From Streptomyces sp. B3I8 (GTDB lineage: Bacteria; Actinomycetota; Actinomycetes; Streptomycetales; Streptomycetaceae): 64,000 nucleotides of DNA. How positions within the stretch are numbered: the first letter of the stretch is position 1; every line of letters starts with the position of its first letter. A program made the translations under genes and the position numbers. The stretch lies in the NCBI RefSeq assembly GCF_030816915.1, contig NZ_JAUSYN010000002.1, positions 6,461,501 through 6,525,500 on the forward strand, read 5' to 3'. Positions 32,830 to 40,172 of the stretch are shown piece after piece. A model generated the notes under the pieces. It was not told the DNA's origin. It saw only the letters and a list, made by a program, of their open reading frames with translations, and did no database searches.

Positions 32830-33618
32830 ATGGCAAACGAGAGTGTCCTGCACCCGAGCCTCATCGTGCCGATCGGACACGTCGAGCCCGTTCCCCGCCG
32901 CGTTCGGGGGACGGTCGGGGGCCGCGTCGCCTTCGACACCCGCCGAGCGCTGTACGTGTGGGAGTGGCAGGCGTACCCGCAATTCAGCATCCCGATCGAG
33001 GACTTGGTGGAGGGTGTGCTCGACGACGACAAGCACACCGAGCAGCTCGGTGCCGGGCCCGCTCACCGCCACACCCTGCGGGTCGGCCCGGAGGTCCGTG
33101 CGGGGGCGGCCTGGGTCTGGGGGGAGGGCTCCCCCGAAGCCCTGCGTGACACGGTGCGTTTCGCATGGGGGGCGCTGGACTCCTGGTTCGAGGAGGACGA
33201 GCCGGTCTTCGTCCATCCGCGGAGCCCGTACTCGCGCGTGGACGCGCTGCGTTCGCGCAGCACCGTCCGGGCCGAGGTGGACGGCGTCGTGCTGGCGGAA
33301 GCCTCCGGCTGCGTAAAGCTGTTCGAGACCGGCCTGCCGACCCGCTACTACCTCGATCCCATGGACATCGACTGGACCCTGCTGCGGCACTCCGACACGG
33401 TGACCCGGTGCCCCTACAAGGGGACGACGAGCGACTACTGGTCGTTCGACAGCGACACCGGCGCCCACGAGGACATCGCCTGGACGTACGACTTCCCGAC
33501 CATCCACGCCAACCGCATCGCCGGACTGACCGCGTTCTACAACGAGCACGTCGATCTGTACGTCGACGGCTTCCTGCTGCCGAGGCCGGTGGATCCCACC
33601 CGGGTGGCCGCCGACTAG
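32830..33618 (+). CDS. Double DUF427-domain protein
   Basis: A 262-aa protein made of two DUF427 repeats. The first (about residues 25-115) has FDTRRALYVWEWQAYPQFSIP. The second (about 140-250) has the better-conserved VLAEASGCVKLFETGLPTRYYL, VTRCPYKGTTSDYWS and the end FYNEHVDLYVDG. DUF427 proteins are small beta-rich proteins of unknown biochemical role, common in actinobacteria. The ATG at 32830 follows AAGGTGAT; a GTG at 32821 is an alternative. Its TAG stop is part of the CTAG that was duplicated by the MITE next to it. I see no shared promoter motif upstream. Confidence 0.85.
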   Translation: MANESVLHPSLIVPIGHVEPVPRRVRGTVGGRVAFDTRRALYVWEWQAYPQFSIPIEDLVEGVLDDDKHTEQLGAGPAHRHTLRVGPEVRAGAAWVWGEGSPEALRDTVRFAWGALDSWFEEDEPVFVHPRSPYSRVDALRSRSTVRAEVDGVVLAEASGCVKLFETGLPTRYYLDPMDIDWTLLRHSDTVTRCPYKGTTSDYWSFDSDTGAHEDIAWTYDFPTIHANRIAGLTAFYNEHVDLYVDGFLLPRPVDPTRVAAD

Positions 33619-33805
33619 GGCCTTTCGTTCGAATCATTCCGGCGTCGCGGGGTCCGGCAGGCGCCTGTGCGGCGTTGTCGTCGGTTGCCGGGGCTCCGCC
33701 CCGGCGCCCTCCTCCGCCTTGCCGCCGCACGCACCGGACCCCGCTCGGGTCGGTCGAGGACGCACCGCGCCTCCCAGCCGGCCTGATCCGAACGAAAGAC
33801 CCTAG
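33615..33805. mobile_element. MITE-like element with 18-bp TIRs and CTAG duplication
   Basis: Inner element 33619-33801 (183 bp) starts GGCCTTTCGTTCG and ends with its inverted copy: 16 of 18 bp match between 33619-33636 and 33784-33801. Both sides are flanked by CTAG (33615-33618 and 33802-33805), the target-duplication type of the IS5 group. No transposase is encoded, so it must move in trans. The left CTAG contains the stop codon of the DUF427 gene. Similar TTTCGTT-ended elements are, to my knowledge, common in Streptomyces. Confidence 0.7.
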
Positions 33806-33830
33806 CGACACCCGTTGTGCGGGCCCGATG

Positions 33831-33857
33831 CGTCACATATGGCCTCCCCACGCGGTC
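33831..33857 (+). promoter_or_regulatory. ECF41/SigJ-type promoter motif (one mismatch) before hydrolase operon
   Basis: CGTCACA (33831-33837), 16 bp, GGTC (33854-33857). Leader about 43 nt to the ATG at 33907. The MITE lies immediately upstream but does not disrupt it. Confidence 0.55.
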
Positions 33858-33906
33858 TCATGAGGTGGAAAGCCAGCCAAAAGCCCCACCACCTCAAGGA
33901 CCGACC

Positions 33907-34857
33907 ATGAGTGACATCGTTCTCGAGCCCGCCGCGCAGGAATTCGCCGACGCCACCGCCGAACCACCGTTGCTGTACGAACTCGGTGTCGAGGGAGCCC
34001 GCAAGCTGCTCGACGACGTCCAGTCCGGGCCGGTGGAGAAGCCGGACGTGGACGAGAAGTGGATCACCGTGTCCGCCGGGGTCGGTGACGTGCGGGTGCG
34101 CATCGTCAAGCCCGTCGGCACCACCGGTGTGCTGCCCGTCATCCTCTACGTGCACGGCGGCGGCTGGATCCTCGGGAACGCCGGCACCCACGACCGTCTG
34201 GTGCGCGAGCTGGCCGTGGGCGCGGAGGCGGCCGTGGTCTTCGTCGAGTACGACCGCTCTCCGGAGGCGAAGTACCCCGTCGCCATCGAGCAGGCCTACG
34301 CCACCGCCCAGTGGGTCACCACCAAGGGCGCCGACGAAGACCTGGACGGCTCCCGCATGGTCATCGCCGGTGACTCCGTCGGCGGCAACATGAGCGCCGC
34401 CCTCACCCTCATGGCCAAGCGGCGCGGTGACGTGACCTTCCTGCACCAGTCCCTCTTCTACCCCGTCACCGACGCCGGGCAGGACACGGAGAGCTACCGC
34501 GTCTTCGCGCACGGACCGCACCTGACCGCGAAGGCCATGGAGTGGTTCTGGAACGCCTACACCACCGATCCGGCGGAGCGCGACCAGATCACGGCCTCGC
34601 CGCTGCGTGCCACCCTGGAGGACCTCCGGGGACTGCCGCCGGCGTTCGTCGTGGTCGACGAGAACGACGTGCTGCGCGACGAGGGCGAGGCGTACGCCCG
34701 CAAGCTGATCCAGGCCGGGGTGCCGACCACGAGCGTCCGCTACAACGCCGGCCTGCACGACTTCATGATGCTGAACCCGGTCCGCGGAACGCAGGCCTCC
34801 ACCGCGGCGATCGAGCAGGCGATCCACGTTCTGCGCAAGGCCCTCGGCACCGACTGA
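33907..34857 (+). CDS. Alpha/beta-hydrolase, hormone-sensitive-lipase (HSL) type esterase
   Basis: A 316-aa esterase of the HSL family. The oxyanion motif is YVHGGGWILG (about residue 80). The nucleophile is in VIAGDSVGGNMSAAL, the acid in VVVDENDVLRDEG, and the His in YNAGLHDFMML, so the triad is complete. A cap-like N-terminal 50 residues precedes the core. It differs from the GHSYGG-type hydrolases nearby, so it is not part of that duplication. The ATG at 33907 has AAGGA upstream. The next hydrolase gene starts 18 bp downstream, forming a two-gene operon behind the one-mismatch promoter at 33831. Confidence 0.9.
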   Translation: MSDIVLEPAAQEFADATAEPPLLYELGVEGARKLLDDVQSGPVEKPDVDEKWITVSAGVGDVRVRIVKPVGTTGVLPVILYVHGGGWILGNAGTHDRLVRELAVGAEAAVVFVEYDRSPEAKYPVAIEQAYATAQWVTTKGADEDLDGSRMVIAGDSVGGNMSAALTLMAKRRGDVTFLHQSLFYPVTDAGQDTESYRVFAHGPHLTAKAMEWFWNAYTTDPAERDQITASPLRATLEDLRGLPPAFVVVDENDVLRDEGEAYARKLIQAGVPTTSVRYNAGLHDFMMLNPVRGTQASTAAIEQAIHVLRKALGTD

Positions 34858-34875
34858 TCCGGAAAGGCCCCTCTC

Positions 34876-35595
34876 ATGAGCGCACAGAAACCGACCGTCG
34901 TCCTCGTGCACGGCGCGTTCGCGGACTCGTCCAGTTGGAACGGCGTCGTCGCCGGGCTCCGGTCGCACGACTACCCGGTGGTGGCCGCGAGCAATCCGCT
35001 GCGCGGGCTGACCGGGGACAGCGCGTACGTCAGACAGCTCCTGGAGTCCATCGACGGGCCCGTGGTCCTCGCCGGGCACTCATACGGCGGCTCGGTCATC
35101 AGCAACGCCGCGACGGGACTCGACCACGTCAAGGCTCTCGTGTTCGTCGCGGCGTTCCTGCCGGACGAAGGCGAGAGCGCGGTCGACCTGTCCGGCAAGT
35201 TCCCGGGCAGCACCCTCGGGGAGACGCTCCGCCCGGTGCCGGTCACGCTCCCCGACGGCGGCCGCGCCGCGGACCTCTACATCGAGCAGAGCAGGTTCCA
35301 CCAGCAGTTCGCCGCCGACGTCCCGGAGGAGACCGCGGCGGTCATGGCGGCCACGCAGCGGCCCGTGGCCGACGCCGCGCTGGCGGAGGGCGCCTCGGCG
35401 CCGGCGTGGAAGGACATCCCGTCCTGGGTCCTCGTGGCCGCCGAGGACCGCAACATCCCGGCCCAGGCGCAGACGTACATGGCCGAGCGCGCGAAGGCCA
35501 CGGTGGTGCAAGTCTCCGCTTCCCACGCGGTCAGCGTGTCGCGTCCGGGCGAGGTCGCCCGGCTGATCAGCGAGGCGGCGCAGGCGACCGGCTGA
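34876..35595 (+). CDS. Cytoplasmic alpha/beta-hydrolase, paralogue of secreted enzyme at 24317
   Basis: A 239-aa serine hydrolase: VVLVHGAFADSSSW, nucleophile VVLAGHSYGGSVI, and late SASHAVSVSRP with the catalytic His. The match to the protein at 24317-25162 runs over the whole core (SAVDLSG(K/R)FPGSTLG, HQFAADVP, PSWVLVA) but the signal peptide is absent. The ATG at 34876 follows GGAAAGG. It is the second gene of the operon starting at 33907, so two different hydrolases are made together. The substrate is unknown; related annotations include esterases of plant-like methylesterase type. Confidence 0.88.
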   Translation: MSAQKPTVVLVHGAFADSSSWNGVVAGLRSHDYPVVAASNPLRGLTGDSAYVRQLLESIDGPVVLAGHSYGGSVISNAATGLDHVKALVFVAAFLPDEGESAVDLSGKFPGSTLGETLRPVPVTLPDGGRAADLYIEQSRFHQQFAADVPEETAAVMAATQRPVADAALAEGASAPAWKDIPSWVLVAAEDRNIPAQAQTYMAERAKATVVQVSASHAVSVSRPGEVARLISEAAQATG

Positions 35596-35701
35596 GCGGA
35601 GGGTGGGCCGCCGGCCCCGGGAGGACCGGCGGCGGCCCACCGGCACCGCGCCCGCCGCGGCGTCGCGTCACGTCCCCACCGGAGTGACACAGGAGTACCT
35701 C

Positions 35702-36043
35702 ATGAACACGAGCAAGCAGGCCGCTCGCGGGCTGGCCGACATACAGGAGTATCTCTACCGCGAGGCGCACCTCAGCGCCGCTCGCCGGCGAGTGTCCGCC
35801 TTCACGGCGAGGGCCGACGGGCTGACCCACGGGCAGAAGAGGGACTTGGAGCGGTGGTATCTGGAGGAACAGAAATACGTCGCCCGCATGGTGACCGAGC
35901 ACATCGCGGAGCGCATCGGCGCGGCCGAGGCGGCCCACCGCCTCCGCTTCGGCCGCCGGCTGCGAGGCATGCTGATCGCCATGACCGCGATCGGTCTGAC
36001 GATCTTCGTGTGCACGGCGGTCGTCGTGGGATCGATGGTCTGA
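35702..36043 (+). CDS. Small single-pass membrane protein, complete paralogue of the one at 1-342
   Basis: A 113-aa protein. Residues 1-85 are charged and helical (ADIQEYLYREAHLSAARRRVS, LTHGQKRDLERWYLEEQKYV). One transmembrane helix lies at about residues 87-110 (GMLIAMTAIGLTIFVCTAVV). The positive residues before the helix argue for a cytoplasmic N-terminus. The ATG at 35702 follows AGGAG with ideal spacing, which also fixes the start of the truncated copy at position 1. It may be read through from the hydrolase operon, 106 bp upstream. I do not recognise the family. Confidence 0.75.
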   Translation: MNTSKQAARGLADIQEYLYREAHLSAARRRVSAFTARADGLTHGQKRDLERWYLEEQKYVARMVTEHIAERIGAAEAAHRLRFGRRLRGMLIAMTAIGLTIFVCTAVVVGSMV

Positions 36044-36280
36044 TCCACCGACGCGGCACCAGGTCGGCGCAGGATCCGTAGCGGCGGCTTCCGGCCGGCG
36101 GGCCCCGGCCGGGACGGGAGTTCGGGAAGACAGGCACGCGGAAGAAGGCAGAGGCGGGCGCGGGCCGGAGCATCGAACCTCACGGGGTCCCGAGCGCCCG
36201 CGCGCCGGCCTCGGCAATCAGTTCGAGACAGTTCTACGGAAAGTGAAACGCCGGGGTATCGTGACAGCCGGGAGGCTGCC

Positions 36281-39052
36281 ATGGTGAGGGACGGCGAACG
36301 GACCGAGCTCATCGGGCGGCAGGACGAGTGCGAAGTCCTGGACGGCCTCCTCGCGCAGACCAGAGCCGGCCGCAGCGGAGTGCTGGTGGTGCGCGGTGAG
36401 GCGGGCATCGGCAAGACCGAGCTGCTGAACCACCTGCTCGACCGGGCCACCGGGTGCCGCGTCGTCAGGGCGGTCGGTGTGCAGTCCGAGATGGAACTCT
36501 CCTATGCCGGGCTGCACCAGCTCTGCGCTCCTCTGCTCGCCCACCTCGAAGGTATCCCCGAGCCGCAGCGCAACGCCCTGCGTACGGCCTTCGGCATGCA
36601 GGTCGGTGACGCTCCCGACCGGTTCCTGGTCGGTCTGGCCACGTTGAGCCTGTTCGCCGCCGCAGTCGGCGACGAGCCGTTGCTCTGTCTGGTCGACGAC
36701 GCGCAGTGGCTGGACCGCGTCTCGGCCCAGACGCTGGAGTTCGTCGCCCGACGGCTGCTCGCCGAACCCGTCCTGCTGGTCCTGGCCGTCCGCGAGTCCG
36801 GCTCCCGCGAGGTGTTCGCCGACTTCCCGGAGCTCGCCGTGCGCGGACTCGGCGAGCGTGATTCCCGTGAGCTCCTCGACTCGGTCGTCACCGGTCCGCT
36901 CGACCGGCGGGTGCGCGACCGCATCGTCGCCGAGACGCGCGGCAACCCACTTGCCCTGGTGGAGCTGCCGCGCGGCCTGACCCTCCTCGAGATGGCCGGG
37001 GGATTCGGCGTACCGGAGACCCGTCCCCTGTCCAGCCAGATCGAGGCGGGCTTCCTCCGCCGCATCCGGACCCTCCCGGCGCCGACGCAGCAGTTGCTGC
37101 TCATCGCCGCCACCGAACCGGTCGGCGATGTGTCCCTGCTGCGGAGCGCCGCCGAGCGTCTCGGCATCGACGCGGACCGCGCCGCCACCGAAGCCGAGGC
37201 CGCGGGTCTGATGACCCTCGGCACCTGGGTCCGCTTCCGCCACCCACTGGTGCGCTCCGCGGCGTACCGCGCCGCCGGGTTCGAGGAACGCCGGCGCGTG
37301 CACGCGGCCCTGGCGGAGTCGATCGACGCGACGCTCTATCCCGAACGCCGCGTCTGGCACCTCGCGAGTGCCGCGACGGGTCCGGACGAGGACGTCGCCG
37401 CCGAACTGGAGGGCTCCGCCGGGCGGGCGCAGGCACGCGGTGGTGTCGCCGCGGCGGCGGCCTTCCTGGACCGAGCCGCCGGGCTGACCCCCGATCCGGT
37501 GCGCCGCGGGGCCAGGGCACTGGCCGCGGCCCGGGCGAAGTACCAGGCGGGCGCCTTCGACGCCGCGCGGGAACTGGTCGACGCCGCGGAGCTGAGCCAC
37601 CTCGACGAGGCCGGAGCCGGACGTGCGACCCTGCTGCGCGGCCAGATCATGTCGGCGGCCAAGAGCGCCAGCACCGGACTCCCGCTGCTGCTCGAAGCGG
37701 CGAAGAGGGTGCAGCCGTTCGACTCCGCACTCGCCGACCAGACATACCGGGACGCCATCTACGCGGCCCTGACCGCGGGCCGGCTGGCCACGGGCGGGGT
37801 CCGCGACGTCGCCGAGGCGCTGCTCAGCACGCCGGGCCACTCCGGTACCGGGAGCCGGGAGACCCGCCTTCTGACGGGCCTCGCCCAGGTGGTGACCGAG
37901 GGCTACGCGGTCGGCGCGCCGATCCTCCTGGACGCCGTGGCGGCGTTCCGGGAAGGGGAACTCTCCCGGGAGGACGGCCTGGGCTGGCTGCCGTTCGTAT
38001 GCCGCATGGCCCACAACACCTGGGACTTCGCCGCCTGGTCCGAGCTGTCGGCGCGACTGGTCGACCTCGCCCGCGGCAACGGAGCGCTCGCCGTGCTGCC
38101 CTCCGCCCTTCTGCTGCGCCTGTCGAACCGGGTGTTCGCCGGCGACCTGCACGGCGCGGCCTCCCTCACCGTGGAGGCGAGCGCGATCGGCGAAGCCACG
38201 GGCAGCAGCTTCTTCGCCCACTACGGCGCACTCGTCCTGGAGCCCTTCAGAGGGCGGGAATCGACGACCCGGCAGGCGATCGAGACCCTTACCCAGGACC
38301 GCCTCCTGCGCGGTGAGGGCAAGGTGACAACGGCCACCCAATGGGCCGCCGCCGTCCTCTACAACGGCCTCGGCAGGTACGAGGAGGCATACGCCGCGGC
38401 CGAGCGCGGCTGTGAGAACCCGCAGGAGCTGGGCCTGTCCCTCCAGTCCCGGGTCGAACTCGTCGAAGCGGCCGTGCGCCTCGGGCGTACCGAGCGGGCG
38501 GCCCAGGCCGTACGGACGATCGAGGAGATGGCCCAGGCCAGCGGCACCCCCTGGGCGCTCGGCATCTCCGCCGCCACGCGCGCCCTGCTGAGCGAGGGCG
38601 GGACGGCCGACGCGCTGCACCGGGAAGCGATCGAGCGGCTCGACACGGCCGGGGTCCGGATGGACAGCGCCCGCGCACGGCTTCGGCACGGCGAGTGGCT
38701 GCGCGTGGAACGGCGACGGGCGCAGGCACGTATCCGGCTGAGCGAGGCACACGAGATGCTTGACGCCGCCGGGGCCGGGGCGTTCGCGGAACGCGCCCGA
38801 CGGGAGTTGAAGGCCGTCGGCGTCAAGGTGGGCGGCCGCGTCCCGGCGGAGACCGCGGTCCTCACCGCGAAGGAGGCCGAGATCGCCCGGCTCGTGCAGG
38901 GAGGCTTCACCAACCCGGAGATCGGCGCACGGCTCTTCCTCAGCCCGCACACGGTCGAATGGCATCTGCGCAAGGTCTTCGCGAAACTCGGCGTCTCCTC
39001 CCGCAAGGAGATCGGCTCGGTGCGGTTGGAGGCGATGGCGACCACGCCCTGA
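36281..39052 (+). CDS. LuxR-family ATP-binding regulator (LAL type), copy 1
   Basis: A 923-aa LAL (large ATP-binding regulator of the LuxR family). The N-terminal AAA/NACHT-like ATPase has Walker A GEAGIGKT (residues 39-46) and Walker B LCLVDDAQWLD (about 140). A long Ala-rich helical-repeat middle part follows. The C-terminal LuxR helix-turn-helix is at about residues 860-915 (LTAKEAEIARLVQGGFTNPEI, LSPHTVEWHLRKVFAKLGV). LALs sense ligands through the middle region and activate specialised-metabolism or sugar genes. GGGAGG precedes the ATG at 36281. Two homologues of the same layout follow at 40173 and 47364. Confidence 0.93.
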   Translation: MVRDGERTELIGRQDECEVLDGLLAQTRAGRSGVLVVRGEAGIGKTELLNHLLDRATGCRVVRAVGVQSEMELSYAGLHQLCAPLLAHLEGIPEPQRNALRTAFGMQVGDAPDRFLVGLATLSLFAAAVGDEPLLCLVDDAQWLDRVSAQTLEFVARRLLAEPVLLVLAVRESGSREVFADFPELAVRGLGERDSRELLDSVVTGPLDRRVRDRIVAETRGNPLALVELPRGLTLLEMAGGFGVPETRPLSSQIEAGFLRRIRTLPAPTQQLLLIAATEPVGDVSLLRSAAERLGIDADRAATEAEAAGLMTLGTWVRFRHPLVRSAAYRAAGFEERRRVHAALAESIDATLYPERRVWHLASAATGPDEDVAAELEGSAGRAQARGGVAAAAAFLDRAAGLTPDPVRRGARALAAARAKYQAGAFDAARELVDAAELSHLDEAGAGRATLLRGQIMSAAKSASTGLPLLLEAAKRVQPFDSALADQTYRDAIYAALTAGRLATGGVRDVAEALLSTPGHSGTGSRETRLLTGLAQVVTEGYAVGAPILLDAVAAFREGELSREDGLGWLPFVCRMAHNTWDFAAWSELSARLVDLARGNGALAVLPSALLLRLSNRVFAGDLHGAASLTVEASAIGEATGSSFFAHYGALVLEPFRGRESTTRQAIETLTQDRLLRGEGKVTTATQWAAAVLYNGLGRYEEAYAAAERGCENPQELGLSLQSRVELVEAAVRLGRTERAAQAVRTIEEMAQASGTPWALGISAATRALLSEGGTADALHREAIERLDTAGVRMDSARARLRHGEWLRVERRRAQARIRLSEAHEMLDAAGAGAFAERARRELKAVGVKVGGRVPAETAVLTAKEAEIARLVQGGFTNPEIGARLFLSPHTVEWHLRKVFAKLGVSSRKEIGSVRLEAMATTP

Positions 39053-39072
39053 CCCGCCCGACGAAGGCCGGC

Positions 39073-39480
39073 TCAGACGTGCGACGCCTCCGGTTCCGCC
39101 AGCAGCGCGGGCACCGTGACGATCTTCGCCTCCCGGGCCAGCAGGCGGTGGACCGGACAGCGCCCGGCCGCCGCCAGCAACTGCTCCCGCTGCTCCGGTT
39201 CCAGGCCACCGGTCAGCCCGACGTTCTTGACGATGTGACCCTGCTTCCCGAACCGCACGGCCACGTCGATCCGCTCCAGTGGCCAGTCGTGCCGGTCCGC
39301 CAGAGCCCGCACGGCCATGGAGGTGCAGGACCCCAGCGCGGCCAGCAGCAGCTCGCCCGGGGTGGGGCCCTCGTCGGCGCCGATGGGCTCGGGCTCGTCG
39401 GAGGTCAGGTGGTGCGTGCCGATCGAGACGGAACGGGTGAGCCGTCCGCCTTCGGCGACGGTCACGATGCGCGTGGTCAT
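39073..39480 (-). CDS. OsmC-family protein
   Basis: A 135-aa OsmC-fold protein of the YhfA/OsmC-like type, shorter than the Ohr-like one at 13606. The first reactive Cys is in LLAALGSCTSMAVRAL, the second in AAAGRCPVHRLL, so the peroxidatic pair is present. The start MTTRIVTVAEGGRL and THHLTSDEPEPIGADEGPTP are family-typical. The ATG at 39480 follows GAGGAAG. It is convergent with LAL copy 1 and sits behind an exact promoter motif at 39545-39571, so the two OsmC genes of the window may share one regulator. Confidence 0.85.
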   Translation of the reverse strand: MTTRIVTVAEGGRLTRSVSIGTHHLTSDEPEPIGADEGPTPGELLLAALGSCTSMAVRALADRHDWPLERIDVAVRFGKQGHIVKNVGLTGGLEPEQREQLLAAAGRCPVHRLLAREAKIVTVPALLAEPEASHV

Positions 39481-39544
39481 GGGTCTTCCTCTCGGCCGGG
39501 GTACAGGGGCCGGGGCAAGGCCCGACAGGTCCCTCTTCCGCAGT

Positions 39545-39571
39545 GACCGAGCGGCGCGGGCGGGTGTGACA
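39545..39571 (-). promoter_or_regulatory. ECF41/SigJ-type promoter motif before the OsmC gene
   Basis: Exact TGTCACA on the minus strand (39571-39565), 16 bp, GGTC (39548-39545). Leader about 57 nt. Confidence 0.75.
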
Positions 39572-39589
39572 CGTCAGCCGGTGTGGGGG

Positions 39590-39616
39590 TGTCAGAGACG
39601 GGGCGCGTGTCCTGTC
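39590..39616 (+). promoter_or_regulatory. ECF41/SigJ-type promoter motif (one mismatch) before the SDR remnant
   Basis: TGTCAGA (39590-39596), 16 bp, TGTC (39613-39616). Divergent from the OsmC promoter. Confidence 0.45.
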
Positions 39617-39638
39617 ACCAGGGTGCGGCGCACGAACC

Positions 39639-40151
39639 ATGTCGGCGGGAAGAGGCAGCGCGTGCGGAGTCGCGCATCCGGTCACCCTGTCGATCGTGGG
39701 CAGCGACGCAGCCGACTTCGGCTACTGCTTCGGCAAGCGCGCCCAGGAGGAACTGGTCCGCGACGGAGACGTGCCCTGGGCGGTGGTGCGCGCCACCCGT
39801 TTCTTCGAGTTCCCGGAACCGCTGCTGAACAGCGCGTCACCGCTCGTCATGGTGCCGAGAACGCCGACCCGGCCCGTCGCCGCCCAGGACGTCGCCCAGA
39901 CGCTCGTCGAGCACGCCGCCGGCGGCCCGGCGGGCATGGCACCCGAGATCGCGGGACCCGACCGGCTGGACATGGTCGACATGGCGCGTCGCATCGCGCG
40001 CGTGCGGGGCCGACGACGCCTCGTCGTGCCGGTGACGCTCCCGGGAAGGGCCGGCGAAGCCATGACCACGGGCGGGCTGCTGCCGCGCGGAGAATACCTA
40101 CGCGGCCGCCGGACTTTCGCCGCCCGTCTCGCGTCCCTCCGGGCGGCCTGA
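39639..40151 (+). pseudogene. 5'-truncated NmrA-like SDR gene
   Basis: A 170-codon frame whose text from residue 14 on matches the second half of the SDRs at 10349 and 28480: VTLSIVGSDAADFGYCFGKR corresponds to HHVALSVVGTERLQESGYFR, followed by PWAVVRATRFFEF and the AGP block. The N-terminal 90 or so residues with the NAD-binding G-x-x-G-x-x-G turn are absent, so it cannot bind nucleotide. The first 13 residues (SAGRGSACGVAHP) are not SDR-like and mark the deletion joint. A decayed promoter motif and an ATG remain, but there is no ribosome site. It could still be translated, but is non-functional as an SDR. Confidence 0.7.
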
Positions 40152-40172
40152 CACCCGGTCAGGCGGCGCCGC

